From Pomphorhynchus laevis (lineage: Eukaryota > Acanthocephala > Palaeacanthocephala > Echinorhynchida > Pomphorhynchidae): DNA of 64,000 nucleotides. Below the pieces are notes generated by a model that was not told the origin of the DNA, made no database searches, and saw nothing but the letters and a program-made list of their open reading frames with translations. Position 1 is the stretch's first letter; each line of letters starts with the position of its first letter. Of the stretch, positions 1 to 11,540 are shown piece by piece. The translations under genes were made by a program, and so were the position numbers. The stretch is taken from NCBI GenBank assembly GCA_012934845.2, contig WNNJ02003078.1:124001-188000 (forward strand). The letters run 5' to 3'.

Positions 1-1841
1 TCCAGGTAGATGCGTCAAATGCTTTCAATTGTATCAATCGCAGTTTAGCACTTGCAAACATGAAATTTGTCTGTCCATCAATGTCAACGGTACTACAAAA
101 TATTTATTCGAGTCCAGCCACATTAAATGTTGATGACGAAATAATTCTATCTAAAGAAGGGTTTACTCAAGGTGACCCAATCGCTATGATGGCGTTTGCT
201 GCAGCATCATTACCCCTGATAAGACGAATTAAGAACGAAGTTCCTGAGGTAACAAATAGGTGGTACGCAGACGACGCTAATTGTGTTGGAACCGTCGATA
301 ATCTAGTAAAGGTGTGGGCTCTGGTAAAGCAGGAATCTTTTAAGTATGGTTTTATTTTAAACGAGAAGAAATGTCAACTTGTAGTACATGAGGATAATCT
401 GTCATATGCAAAACAGGCCTTTCATCAGTCTGGATTGAAGGTGATTTCAAATGGTACCAGAATTTTGGGCTCCGCTGTAGGAACTGATCAATACATATCT
501 GAATTTTTAATGGAGGAAGTGCAAAATTGGTCTTCACAAGTACTGAATTTAACTGATGTTGCTAAACATGATCCTCACGTGGCATTTGTCGCCCTCACAC
601 AATCACTACAGTACAAATGGTCACATGTACAGCGGACTTGTAGAGTTGTTGGGAACTGCTTCTCCGTTTTGTCGGATTACATATTGAACAACTTGGTTCC
701 GGCTTTGACAGGTGTCGAATTAGACACAACACGAATTCAGATGATACAATTACCAAAGCGTCTTGGTGGTTTAGGGATTGACGATCCCTTGGAAGGTTCT
801 CAGTTAAAGTTTGAAAATTCGCAACGTATGTGCTCACCTTTATTACGTCCCGATGACGACAACTCACTCGAGAAAATCATCAAACTCATAAAGGAGCAGA
901 AAAGCGAAATATGTAAAAAGAAACTAGATTTACTTTTAACCAGTTTAGATAGTTCAAATTCTTTCATTAATTACATGTCCATCCCCAGATCATCAACTTG
1001 GTTGTCAGCGAAGCCATTGGTCCTTTTTAGACGTCATCTAAGCTTACGCCAATTCCAAGATGCTTTAGCAGTTCGTTACGGTTGGCCCCCACCGAATTCA
1101 CCACGCTTTTGTAGCTGTGGGGCTGACTCTGCACTGAGTCATTGTCTTTTATGTCAGGTCGGTGGATTACCTATTGTACGTCACAACACTGTAAGAGATT
1201 TTCTAGCTAAAAAACTGTCAAAAGTATCATCATCAGTAGCCATCGAACCAATCCTACGCCGGATACCTGAGGGATTTGACTTTGAAATTGCATCAACAAA
1301 TCGCAATATTGAAGCTCGTTTAGATATCAAGTGCAACGGCTTGTTCGGTGATTCAACGGAGCGGTCCTTACTGGACATTGTTGTATTTAATCATTTTGCT
1401 CCGTCGTACATTTCTGACAATCCAAAATCTCACTTCGAGTATCACGCCAAACGAAAAATATCAAAGTACAACGAGCGAGTCCTTAAAATATAAGATGCTA
1501 CTTTTTACACTTTCGTGTCTGCGTGTAATGGGGCACTGGGTAAGGAAGCACAAATTGTACTCAGAAAAATCGCTTTACTGGAATCTGAAAAAAGCAAACT
1601 TTCATACAGTAATTGCATCTCAGATATTTGAATGGACCTTGGATTTCTAATTGCAAGGTTGGCAGGAAATGCTTTACGTTGCTCACGATCAAGTTGTACA
1701 AGAGTTGGGAGATCAGTACACGAGGACGTATCCAACTTTTAATAATAAACAATATTTCGAACAATTTAAAAGGGTATTTTCCGATGTAAATTTTTTTAAT
1801 AAATCTTCTCTTTAAAAAAAATAATTTATTATTATACCTAA
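1..1841 (+). mobile_element. Family Z retrotransposon copy E1, 5' end outside window
   Basis: The window opens inside the RT domain of this copy. The 3' side runs through an AT-rich tail into an A-run and a short ATT stretch near 1820-1841, where copy E2 starts. I do not see the family's 3' stem-loop here, so it is either lost or too diverged to recognise. Confidence 0.8.
3..1735 (+). pseudogene. Family Z RT-endonuclease protein, 3' two thirds
   Basis: The frame is open from base 3 to the stop at 1491-1493. It starts at RT motif A (DASNAFNCINR), then shows GFTQGDPIAM, the catalytic YADD box, the thumb-like GGLGIDDP segment, and a knuckle CSCGADSALSHCLLC followed by RHNTVRD. The restriction-like endonuclease core follows as ARLDI, then LDIVVFNHFAPS, then KRKISKY; I infer that these acidic residues and lysines form a PD-(D/E)XK site. 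A stop and frame change after KYNERVLKI cut off the last 80 or so residues, which are still readable to about 1735 in another frame with one more stop (NGALGKEAQIVLRKIALL). RT and nuclease cores look undamaged, so the copy is young but dead. Confidence 0.85.
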
Positions 1842-2019
1842 AAAAGTTTGAGAGTTAAAATACACAAGTTTAAACTATCCTGTTATCCCTATTAACTACT
1901 TACACTAATTACATTACTTACAACTCGCTGTTGTTCATCCTCAAAACAATCCTCAAAACACACAATAAATTAACATACAATCGTCCAGCTTGACACAACA
2001 CAAACGACAACTTGAAAAT

Positions 2020-5000
2020 ATGCCAAAGGGCGTGCCATAAGCACTTCCTAGATGTTGCGATTATAATGGACCGAATGCTGTTTGCAAGGGTTGTCGGTGT
2101 CGCAAGGCTAACAAGTATTGTACGAACTGTGCAGCGCCTAATTGCTCAAATAATAGCCCTTCTATCAATATGGAGAGACAAAATGCACGCACTAATGAGT
2201 TTATTGGCGACGACATTAATCAACTGTTGTCAAGCGTTCAGATTACGGCAGCTCCTAACAAACCGTAAATAACATGTCTTCATCTACCAACCATATCAAC
2301 AATTTATGACGAAATTAGAACATGGAAACCAAACCTCTTTCATCCCCCAATTTGTGATGCCAGTAATAGGTTCGTGGACCTTTTGACTTCGGCTTACGGT
2401 AAATTCACTAACAACCATCCTGAACAACCAACTGCATTGAAAGAGGCAGCTGTAATGTGTCAGCTATTACTCCAAAGATTACCGACGAGAAAAACAGCCG
2501 CGTTGCGAAAAGCTCTTGAAAGACGCTTGGATGCATGGCAGAAAGTTGAATTCATAGCCTTGCTAGATGAAGGTATTGTTCTTTAAAATGCCGTGAATAC
2601 TCAGACTAGAAAACCACGTACGAAGCACAATGACTGCTTAAAATCATTTTCTCGGCTCATGCAATCCGGAAACACAAGAGGTGCGCATAATAGTCTTACC
2701 ATAAAAGAGTCTGACGAACCAGCCTTGTTCAAGATGAACGACGAACTGAATGGATTAAGAATATTCTGCTAGATCTTACCCGCTGCCAGAGACGTGGAAG
2801 CGGTCGCTCTCCAAGAAAATAGTCTCAGTGGGAGTATTTCTTACCACCCAGTTGAATACACAGTTATTGATAGAACCAGGATAATGAAAGCTGCTAAAAA
2901 ATTACAAGGCGGTGCGGGTCCATCCGGAATGACTGCTGTTATAATGAAAACGTTATTGAGCAGTTTCAAGACTCACTCCTAACGTCTTGCCGATGTTTTA
3001 GCTGACATGGCTTATAAAATTGCCACAGAAGCAATAAACCCCACCCATATGGAGGCATTCACGGCCAGCAGGATAAAAAAACACTCAATAAAAAACCAGG
3101 GATTAGGCCAATAGAAGTTGGCGAGGTCGCCCTACGATTGATTGGTAAGGTTATTCTCGAAGTTGCTTCCCCAAAATTGCAAGCAGTAGCAGGCGTGAAT
3201 TCTCGAGAAGCAATATGGTTAGCTTACTTGCTATCGATGCAGCGAATGCTTTCAATTGTGTCAATAGGAAACTATTGCTGGTAAATGTTGGGATGGTATG
3301 TCCAGCTTTATCTGTGCCACTTTACAATATATATTGACATAATACGCAGCTTATCATGGAAGGCGATATTATCATGGCACAAGAAGGCCTAACACAAGGG
3401 GACCCTTTGGCAATGGCGGCTTTTGCCGTATCTTCGTTGGTGCTTATTCATCGTCTACAAGACTCAGTTCCCGGCCTTTTCCAGAGATGGTATGCGAATG
3501 ATGCTTCATTTGTTGGTAGCGTATCTACACTGCACAAGGCGTGGGAATGGCTTGCAGACAACGGTCCCCACTACGGCTATATTGTAAATCCGAGAATTAA
3601 ATCAGCTAACTGAGTCTACGTATTGTTATATAATTATAAAATAAACAAAACATAATAATGCTAAAGTCGAAGCTGCTGATACATCCTAATAATGAAGATC
3701 TCGCAAAGTCAGCGTTTACAGGAACGAGCATAGAAGTTGTGACAGATGGGTTGGTTATCCTTGGTTCTCCTATTGGTTCGTCAACATATAAACAATCTGA
3801 TGTATACAGCCGGATTTCAAAGTCTATCTCTCTAATCACTAAGCTGACTGACGCTGCTAGGTTTGATGCACACTCGGCTTATTCTGCATTCGTATATGGA
3901 GCCCAATCAAAGTGGATACACCTTTCAATGACGACCAAAATCACTCCTGAAAGCATGCAACCATTACACGATGAGATTTATGGGCAATTTGTACAAATAC
4001 TTGTCAACAACGAACTATCTGACATGCAGAAGCAAATTATTGCATTACCAACGTCCGTTGGTGGTCTTGGCATAAGTCCTATCGTGGAAGCAGTATCGCA
4101 GTTTGAGTTATCAAGAATTTTAACGTCCACCTACTCAAAAGATTTGAGGTTTTCTGAATTAATTGATGCCCAACATGAGGCCAAAAGACTTATAACCAGC
4201 ACAAACTTAGCCACTGCCAGAGCCAAAAGAGCTGATATCGTCAGATTATTCGAGGATGCGGAAAATATTTTACAGTACGCAAGTTTGAAGGGCGCATCCA
4301 GCTGGTTAACAATCCGTCCACTATCGTTTAAATCATTCCACCTGTCACGTCATGAATTTCATGATGCTGTCGCAGCACGGTATGGATGGACACCAAACGA
4401 CATATCGGGTATATGCATCTGTGGATCAGAGATGTCTTGCTGTCATGCGTTATCGTGTCGTAGGGGTTCCTTGACAATAATTAGACATAACGAGATACGA
4501 GATACACTATCTAGATATTTGTCCACTGCATGTAGCTGTGTTGCCTTGGAACCGTGCCTGTCAGCAGTACCCGAATGCTACAACTTTTTGACCAGTACGA
4601 CAACTCGCACACCTGAAGCTCGAGCAGATATTGTGTGCAATGGACTTTTTGGAACTAGGATGGAGCGAACGTTCATCGACGTTTGTATCTTCAATAATCT
4701 TGCACCATCCTATACCATTAAGTCACCATCCGCTACATTTGAATATCACGAAAGCAGAAAGCGGCGAAATACGAAGAACGAATTATTGATATTGAAAATG
4801 CATCCTTTTCTCCATTCGTAGTTTCGACCAACGGCGCTATTGGACCGCCAGCGTCTGCTTTGCTGAAGAACTTGACTAGAAAAATATCAGATAAAAGAGG
4901 AACAGACTATAGTGATGAGATGAGCGCTTTGCGCACATCAATCGGCATATCTTCGGCTAGAATGGTATCGGCTTGCTTAAGAGCATCAAGATCAAAGATC

Positions 5001-5039
5001 CTGCGCCATTCTGGCAACATTCCAATACGGAGACGGTGA
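2020..5039 (+). pseudogene. Family Z RT-endonuclease protein, multiply disabled
   Basis: The start at 2020 gives MPKGVP, then a stop, then the cysteine cluster (CCDYNGPNAVCKGCRC...CTNCAAPNC). Readable blocks follow: the helical N-terminal region (2374-2586), the GGAGPSG block (2794-2982), RT motif A near 3235, GLTQGDPLAM near 3395, and a YADD box that has become YAND near 3490, so a catalytic aspartate is lost. After the inserted fragment the thumb, CCHC knuckle and nuclease (ARADIVCNGLFG, IDVCIFNNLAPS, ESRKRR) are open in one frame to 4821; the last 70 residues continue in another frame to the stop at 5037-5039. I count at least eight stops or frame changes, making this one of the older Z copies. 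Confidence 0.85.
3595..3664 (-). mobile_element. Penelope-like element, 70-bp 3' terminal fragment
   Basis: These bases match the 3' tip of the PLE at 50337 and the fragment at 16911, starting at the same terminal AATTAAATCAGC (plus strand). The fragment interrupts E2 between the codons for VNP and KLLIHP, where other Z copies are continuous. It is an extreme 5' truncation. Confidence 0.75.
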
Positions 5040-5082
5040 TTACATCAAATGAATACTTATTTTAATTTTGTTTGTTTTAAAT

Positions 5083-5103
5083 GAGCCCATTTGCGGGATA
5101 CCT
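5083..5103 (+). promoter_or_regulatory. Conserved family Z 3' UTR stem-loop (E2)
   Basis: The core is CCC-ATTTGC-GGG with a short outer pairing, 45 bases after the stop codon. In LINEs with conserved 3' hairpins this is the site the RT binds on its RNA; that role is inferred here from position and conservation across many copies. Confidence 0.7.
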
Positions 5104-5306
5104 TGAATGTAATTTTTGAAATAAATCAGGTATATATTTAAAAAAATTATTATTATAGTTATTAATTTATTATTAATTTATTATTGAGCTTAAAAAATTT
5201 GAGATAAAATAACATACATTACTTACAAGATTAATATACACAATCTATTATGCATACAATCTAAAGTGTATACAATCACTACGCCCGCGGAATTACACAA
5301 ATTACA

Positions 5307-8294
5307 ATGCCACGAGGAAAACCGTCTGCAAACCCTCACTGTTGTAAATGCATTGGCAACGCTGCCATTTGCAGGGGTTGTCGTTGCGCGAAATCAAATA
5401 AAAGTTGTATACACTGTCTCGCATCTAATTGCCGCAATCGTATTACTGGTGGGAACGTACCTAACCAGTCAGCGACCCTTAATGACAGCCAAGTTCTAAC
5501 CGATAAACTACCAGGATCAAATATACTTCGGCATGGAACCCCTACAATGGCTGAACAAATTGATGATTCATATAAAGAAGTTATTCACTGGACTCCTAAT
5601 ATATGGTTACTAACGAAATGTAATGCGAGTGAAGAATTTGTTGACATCTTGTCCTCACAATACGAAATGGCCAATAATGACGAGGCTATGAATGTCGGGC
5701 TTAAATCGGCAACCGTTATTTGTCAACTATTGCTTCAAAAATCTAATAGCTCGAAAACCAAAGTTATTCGAAAGTGTCTCGAACGCAGATTACTACTTTG
5801 GAAGGAAAGAAAACTGCAAGACTTGATAATTGAAGCTCGCCTCATTCAACATAAATTTGTCCACCGAAGGAATGGTAGGGCCAATAGAGATATCGATTGG
5901 GTCAATAAATTTATATCAATGATGACACAAGGCAGAACACAACATGGCTATGCGATTAATCAATGACGAAGCATCCGCATCCAGCAAAATACTATCTCTG
6001 GATGATCGAATTGGGTCAATTACAGTACGTCAGAAATTGGAAGAATTACATCCCCAAGGAGCAGAAGTGACGGAAGAAGCCGTTATTTGACAACCACTTG
6101 AAAATATTGTCCGACATCATCCTGTTAGATTTCAGGATATATGCTCTGAGGATATAATAAGGGCTGCTCGGTGTACCCATGGCTCGCCCGGTCGTCTGGT
6201 ATTGATTCTAAAGGTTGGCAGAATATGCTGCAGTCATTCGGTGCGTCATCGAAACGCTTAGCGTCGAGCTTGGCAGATCTAGCACAAAAACTAGCGACTA
6301 AACGGGTCGATCCATGTGAAATACAGGCCCTCACTGCATGTTGTCTTATTTCTTTGGATAAGAGTCCTGGCATACGACCCATCGGCATAGGAGAAGTAAG
6401 TCTTCGGATAATTGGCAAGGTACCGGCGAGACGTATAAGTGAGGATCTCCATGCAGTATCGGGACTGGAACAGCTCTGTGCAGGACAGCGTTGCGGTGTC
6501 GAGGCAGCCATTCACTCAATACGCAACTACTTCGAGCAGGGAAATCAAGGAGGCATCTTGCAGCTCGACGCAAACAACGCGTTCAATCGAATAAACCGTA
6601 AAGTCGCTCTAATGAATATTAAATATGTTTGTCCATCTATGCTTACGGTATTGCAGAATCTATATGGGGACAACTCGTTACTTTGTGTAGATAGTGATAT
6701 AATAACATCAGATGAAGGGTTCACGCAGGGTGACCCTCTGGCTATGATTGCATTTGCCGCTGCATCGTTGCTACTTATACAGGCTGTCAAGGATGCAGTT
6801 CCCGGAGTGATCCATCGATAGTATGCTGATGATGGTCACTGTTTGGGTTCAATCGACAATTTTAAAAAGGTGTGGCAGGTAATCCGAGAAATAGGCCCAA
6901 ATTATGGCTACTATGTAAACGAATCTAAATGTCGGCTTTTGGTTCACTCCATGGATCGACCGATTGCTTTGGGTGAGTTCAAAATGGAAATGTTACAGAT
7001 AGTTGATGATGGTCTCGTAGTGCTCGGCTCCTTAGTAGACAGCGAAAGTTTTGTCGAATATTTTCTAACAGAAAAAGTTTCAAAATGGTCAAGTTACATA
7101 ACGCAACTCTCATACGTAGCTGACGTTAACCCACATATCGCATATTCAGCACTTACCCAATCATTACAGTTTAAATGGAATCATGTACAGCGAACTTGTA
7201 AAACGGATGGGGCATCCTACGAGAAGCTGACGGATTCGCTCTACAGGACCCTGTTGCCCTCCATATTGGGGCAAACAACGATAAAAGATATTACCCGTCA
7301 ATTAATAACCCTCCCCTTAAGACATGGTGGATTGGGAATAAGTGATCCATCCGAAAAACCCGAAAATGAATATATAAGATCAATGAGAATGTGCGAGCCA
7401 TTACTAGCAGGAATTTCTGGAAATGAGCTAAGACACCAGCAATATAGCCTTGTGTCTCTGATAAGGGCAGAAAAGGATTAATTCGCACATGGAAAATTGG
7501 CAAATCTTACTATTAACAAGCTTGAGATATCAGAGGTAGTCCGACAAGCCAGTTGTAAGGGGGCATCCTCATGGTTATCATCAAAGCCGTTGAAACACTT
7601 AGGCTACACTATGAAAAAAATAGCATTACATGATGCTGTAGCCGCCCGTTACAACTGGATACCGCCGAATTGTCCTTTAGTATGTGCATGTGGTGAAAAA
7701 TTTTCTGTGAGACACGCTCTAGCATGCCAAACTGGTGGACTCGCCATTGTCAGACACAATGTAGTCCGTGACTTTCTGTCCGAAGAACGCACAAAAGTAG
7801 GATGCACTGTGACAGTAGAGTGAGTACTGCAGCGGGTTCCAGAACACATGATCTTCACGAGCGCCTCCACATGTCGAAATCCCAATGCTCGCTCGGACAT
7901 TTATTGTGATGGCCTATTCGGTGATAGGACGACCCGGTCCATGATGGACATCTGTGTTTTCAGCCACTTGGCGTCGTCCTACATTATGGGAACATCGAAC
8001 CCCTACGTCTACCACGAAAACCGAGGGCAAAGCAAATATGGGGAACGTATTGCTAGAATCGAACTGTCGAAATTCTACCCAGTGATCATGTCATCTCTTG
8101 GAGGAGTTGGTCCGAGTGCACAAATAATCTTACAGAGGGTAGCGTTAAAATCAGCAATTCGTAATGGCTTACAATATGGGGAATGCATTCAACGACTACG
8201 CACTGCATTAAGCTTCAAATTGGCAAAGATGGCTTCTACGTGTATCAGAGAAGCACGTACCCGAAATCCGGAACATCGAACATTTTTAATGTAG
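5307..8294 (+). pseudogene. Family Z RT-endonuclease protein, about six lesions
   Basis: MPRGKPSANPHCCKC opens the cysteine cluster (C-x2-C, C-x2-C-x-C, C-x2-C, C-x-N pattern). The first frame runs to 5966, then shifts. The RT palm is in 6171-6821 with DANNAFNRINRK and GFTQGDPLAM; the residue just before YADD is a TAG (6819-6821), probably a tryptophan codon in the parent. Frame 6843-7481 carries the thumb, 7497-7823 the CCHC knuckle (CACGEKFSVRHALAC) and RHNVVRD, and 7848-8294 the nuclease core (ARSDIYCDGLFG, MDICVFSHLASS, RGQSKY). Each block is separated by a single stop or frame change, so inactivation looks recent compared with E2. Confidence 0.88.
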
Positions 8295-8308
8295 AAGATT
8301 GTGTTATA

Positions 8309-8330
8309 TGGGCCCATTTGCGGAAACCCT
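8309..8330 (+). promoter_or_regulatory. Conserved family Z 3' UTR stem-loop (E3)
   Basis: GGGCCCATTTGCGGAAACCC, 15 bases after the stop codon. One inner pair is lost (GGG has become GGA) while an outer GGG/CCC pairing is available. Confidence 0.65.
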
Positions 8331-8370
8331 CATTATGTATTCAATAATAAATATTTTATTTAAAAAAATA

Positions 8371-8400
8371 TCATATAACATATAACAACATGTTATATGA
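8371..8400. repeat. Perfect 11-bp inverted repeat at the E3/E4 junction
   Basis: TCATATAACAT (8371-8381) and ATGTTATATGA (8390-8400) are exact reverse complements with an 8-base spacer. It lies exactly where the leader of E4 begins. Confidence 0.7.
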
Positions 8401-8514
8401 CAACATATAACATAAGAACATAAGAAGATAAGAAACAAAGAACTGCTGTTTTACAAGGAACTGCTGGTCTATTAGGTTCCGGAAATTGCATCAGAACTTT
8501 AAACACAATACACC

Positions 8515-9831
8515 ATGACTAGAGGTAAACCTTCTTCCACTGCGAGATGCTGTGGATGCAATGGAAGGGCGGCGCGTTGCCTCAGATGTCCGTGTAGAAA
8601 GTCAAATCAGCCTTGCATAGATTGTTTAGCTTCACATTGCACGAATAAAACTCAGTCTAAGAATCACGTATTTGGTAGAAAATCTCAATCAGACGACATC
8701 AATTCTGTCAGCGATTCAATTTCTTCACCCTTGATTACTACACTAGATACTTCAGTTAAATTGCATCCAACAGCTACATCGGACAATGTGTCATCAATTG
8801 ATTTCCATCAATAACTAACTCGTCAATAAATCATTTCTCAGTCTTTTAGTAAAGTAATTAAGTGGAAGCCAAATCTATATTCATTACCTAAGTGTAATGC
8901 CAGCAATGAGTTTATCGACACATAAGCTAGCTTTTACTCATTGGCTATTTCAAGGCCCTTGGAAATCAAACATAGATTAATGGAGACAGTGGTGTTTAGC
9001 CAAGTCATCTTTCAAAAAAAGAAAAATCTAGGATAGCGCTTATTAGATCAAACATTAGCCGAATACTTGAATTATGGAGAGAGGGAAATGTTAAGTCCTT
9101 GATGGAAGAGGCACGTCTTTTACAAAAGTGCAGCCTTGGATATTCTTTATCAAAAAGCAGCACCTATTGAATTAAAAGATTTTGTAATTTAATGACAAAC
9201 GGTAAAACTCATGCTGCCACAAAATTACTAGAAAATCCGAATGAACAAAAGGTTATTTTAAAGCTGGACGATGAAGTCCATGGAATATCGGTGAGAGAAA
9301 AATTAGCTGAATTACATCCCAGGACAATGCCTATCAATGATTCCACTCTTGTAACAAAGCCTTTAAATGGTATAGTTAAGCACTATCCGGGAACGTGTTT
9401 GCGAATATCTGCAGATGACATAGTATCAGCAGCGCGTCGTACTCAAGGATCAGCCGGACCGTCAGACTTGAGTGCAATTACTTGGCAGTCTATGCTTATC
9501 TCATTCGGACCAAGATCTAATCGTTTGGCGTCAAGTATAGCAGATTTTGCGATCTTTCTAGCTACTACAAACACTCAATCAGATGATCTCACGGCATTTA
9601 CGGCAAGTAGATTAATAGCTATTTATAAAAATCAAGGAATAAGACCGATCGGTATTGGAAATGTTATACGGAGAATAGTAGGGAAGGTTCTAGCCAAAAT
9701 TGTATCTATTGATTTGCAATAAGTATCATCTTCAATACAATTATGCGCTGGTCACCGATGTGGAGTTGAGGCGGCTATCAATTCAATACGTGAACTTTTT
9801 CATAATAATGACTCTGCCTGTATATGGAAGT
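8515..9831 (+). pseudogene. Family Z protein, N-terminal half only
   Basis: MTRGKPSSTARCCGC starts a complete cysteine cluster ending CIDCLASHCTN. The frame closes at 8814; remnants continue through several stops to 9186. From 9192 to 9722 the frame is open again and carries VREKLAELHP, the SAGPS block and IRPIGIGNVIRRIVGKVLAK. After a stop the conserved QLCAGHRCGVEAA segment is readable to about 9820. RT catalytic motifs, knuckle and nuclease of this copy are absent. Confidence 0.82.
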
Positions 9832-9859
9832 AATGGACTGACATGAAAGTCAGTCCATT
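9832..9859. repeat. Fold-back inverted repeat at a rearrangement breakpoint
   Basis: AATGGACTGAC (9832-9842) is the exact reverse complement of GTCAGTCCATT (9849-9859). The right arm belongs to the E5-like sequence; the left arm is extra DNA inserted after E4 sequence ending ATGGAAGT, a word that also precedes the right arm in E5 (17430-17438). Confidence 0.75.
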
Positions 9860-10290
9860 ATTCGGCATAATGAGTCTAGAAACTTAATCGCGGAGGAACT
9901 CGCAGACGTATGCCATGGTGTCGAGATCGAACCATTGCTGCAAAGGGTGGATGAGTCTGTGATCTTTTCATGTTCCGGAGGTGTCGGCCGAAGTGCCTTG
10001 AATTATTAAAGACAATTGCTACCAAACAAGCTGGGAAACACGACAGCCCCTAAGACGAATGTAAATGCCGCTTAAAGCGCGCCGTAGCTTTTTGCCTATG
10101 CCGTGCAGCGTCGAATTGTATCAGAGGGAGTCGAGTTCCATCGAACAAACTGGGATGGGGCAAAGCAAGTTAAATTGGATTTAAGTGCATAATCAACTGT
10201 TTTATTAATTAATAAATACTTATTGCTGGACCTATTTGCGGGTAACCTTGTTGCTCGTAATAAATAATATTAATAATTAAAAAAATAACC
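9849..10290 (+). pseudogene. Family Z fragment R-A, endonuclease C-terminus and 3' UTR
   Basis: It reads through an RHNE-type segment, then EPLLQRVDES, jumps by deletion to the SCSGGVGRSAL segment, and reaches the terminal RAASNCIRGSR near 10120. Its 3' stem-loop is at 10228-10247 and the A-run at about 10280. Confidence 0.75.
10228..10247 (+). promoter_or_regulatory. Family Z 3' UTR stem-loop (R-A, duplication copy 1)
   Basis: GGACCTATTTGCGGGTAACC. CCT faces GGG, giving one U-G wobble; the outer GG/CC pair is kept. Confidence 0.65.
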
Positions 10291-11110
10291 TATAAATAAT
10301 AAGCTTTACAAGAACATAATCGATGAGTTAAAACGAGTCAACGAGAGCAGGCATATGTTGCAACTCAGTCAAAGGTGCATCTACATGGCTATCATCAAAA
10401 CCTATCATCAGAAGTGGTTATCATTTAAGCAAGCAACAGTTTCAAGATGCTCTTGCGGCAAGATATGGTTGGAATCCTCCTAATCCACCAGCGGTTTGTC
10501 TTTGTGGAAACACCTTTAATATTATACATTGTTTAGCTTGCCAAAAAAATTGGATTACCGTCAATAATTCTACTACAACAATAGATCAGAATGCAAGACT
10601 TGATATCGGATGCAATGGTTTGTTCGCAGATAAAACAGAGCGGTCCTTAATGGACGTATGTATTTTCAATCATCTGGATCCGTCAAATTCATTTAACCAT
10701 ACTTCTGATCTATTTCAATATCACGAGAAGCGTAAAATAGCTAAATACGATGAGTGAATATCTCGTCTTGAGCGTTCTACGTTTTATCCGATTGTGCTTG
10801 CATCCAATGGTGGACTTGGTAACAATGCCGACAAAGTCATAGAACGCATGGCAACATTACAATCGAAGAATACAAAGGAAAGTTACAGTGATATCATTAG
10901 GAAATTTAGAACAACTATTGGTTTCAAATTGGCAAAAATGACATCAATGTGTGTAAGAGCTGCAAGATCAACATACGAAACTCCAGTCAATGAATTTAGA
11001 GTTTCGTAAATAATTAAATTATTGAATATTTTCGGATCCATTAGCGGATAACCGTGTATTTGATGTAAAATTATTAATAAATTTTCTTATTAAAAAAATT
11101 ATAATAATAA
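10291..11110 (+). pseudogene. Family Z fragment R-B, 5'-truncated copy
   Basis: The sequence enters in the spacer before the nuclease domain (VKGASTWLSSKP near 10370) and reads through FQDALAARYGWNPP and the knuckle CLCGNTFNIIHCLAC. A deletion then removes the RHN motif. ARLDIGCNGLF, MDVCIFNHLDPS and EKRKIAKY are present, then a stop, and the end is open at 10794-11009. The 3' stem-loop is at 11034-11053. Truncation at the 5' side is typical of incomplete reverse transcription. Confidence 0.78.
11034..11053 (+). promoter_or_regulatory. Family Z 3' UTR stem-loop with compensatory change (R-B)
   Basis: GGATCCATTAGCGGATAACC. The inner stem is TCC/GGA where other copies have CCC/GGG, so both sides of one pair have changed together (C-G to U-A). 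Confidence 0.7.
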
Positions 11111-11306
11111 CCTATAAACAAAAACAGAAACTATCTTGTTATCTCAATTAACTACTTACATTTGAGATCTAAAGTAAATACACTTAAACACACAATCTAA
11201 TACACATACACAAATCACAAAGAAGTACAGGTAAAAGAAGAAGTACCAGTTAAAAGAAGAAAGTACAGCCTACAGACAGCACTTATCACGAATTTTTATA
11301 CAATTC

Positions 11307-11452
11307 ATGACACGGGGCCAGCCTTCGAGTGAAAACAAATGCCATTTATGTAATGGACAAGCTGCACGTTGCAAAAGTTGTAAGTGCGCAAAGACAGGAC
11401 GACCTTTTGTAAATTGTGCTGCAAAAATTGCATCAATCACATTAAAACAACT
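11307..11452 (+). pseudogene. Family Z cysteine cluster of E5, N-terminal piece
   Basis: MTRGQPSSENKCHLC begins the cluster (CNGQAARCKSCKCAK). The fifth cysteine position has become phenylalanine (GRPFVNC) and the closing C-x-N is gone. A stop follows just before the insertion. The protein resumes at 14927. Confidence 0.8.
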
Positions 11453-11540
11453 TTGAACAATATAATTGTTGATATATACCCTGAAGCGTATTTCATTTGA
11501 TTACACAACAGTAATTAACTTCAATTAAAACTATAGTCAA

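Larger units (their letters stand above)
1842..5186 (+). mobile_element. Family Z retrotransposon copy E2, full length but decayed
   Basis: The copy begins directly after the tail of E1 with a 5' leader that shares the motif TATCCCTATTAACTACTTAC with E5, E9 and E10. It ends after a stem-loop at 5083-5103, an AATAAA-like signal, an A-run and an imperfect ATT stretch (about 5145-5186). A 70-bp Penelope-type fragment sits inside it at 3595-3664. Confidence 0.8.
5187..8370 (+). mobile_element. Family Z retrotransposon copy E3, nearly full length
   Basis: Leader 5187-5306 begins right after the ATT stretch of E2 with the shared phrase TTAAAAAATTTGAGATAAAATAACATAC. The copy ends with an A-run at about 8361-8368. 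Structure is colinear with E12 from cysteine cluster to endonuclease. Confidence 0.85.
8371..9831 (+). mobile_element. Family Z retrotransposon copy E4, 3' half replaced
   Basis: The leader (8371-8514) has repeats of the type AACATATAACATAAGAACATAAGA. The copy stops abruptly at 9831, before RT motif A, at a fold-back junction leading into a sequence that matches the end of E5. Confidence 0.8.
9849..11090 (+). repeat. Segmental duplication, copy 1 (partner 17437-19024)
   Basis: This block matches 17437-19024 in the same order and orientation, including the join between two different family Z copies (R-A and R-B). Copy 1 lacks two internal pieces, about 235 bp near 9960 and about 115 bp near 10565. 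Because the match crosses an element junction, it arose by DNA duplication and not by two retrotransposition events. Confidence 0.85.

Noticed and set aside
8371-8400. Transposon terminal inverted repeats at the E3/E4 junction
   Set aside because: The arms are only 8 bases apart with no transposase or target duplication; more likely a leader hairpin.
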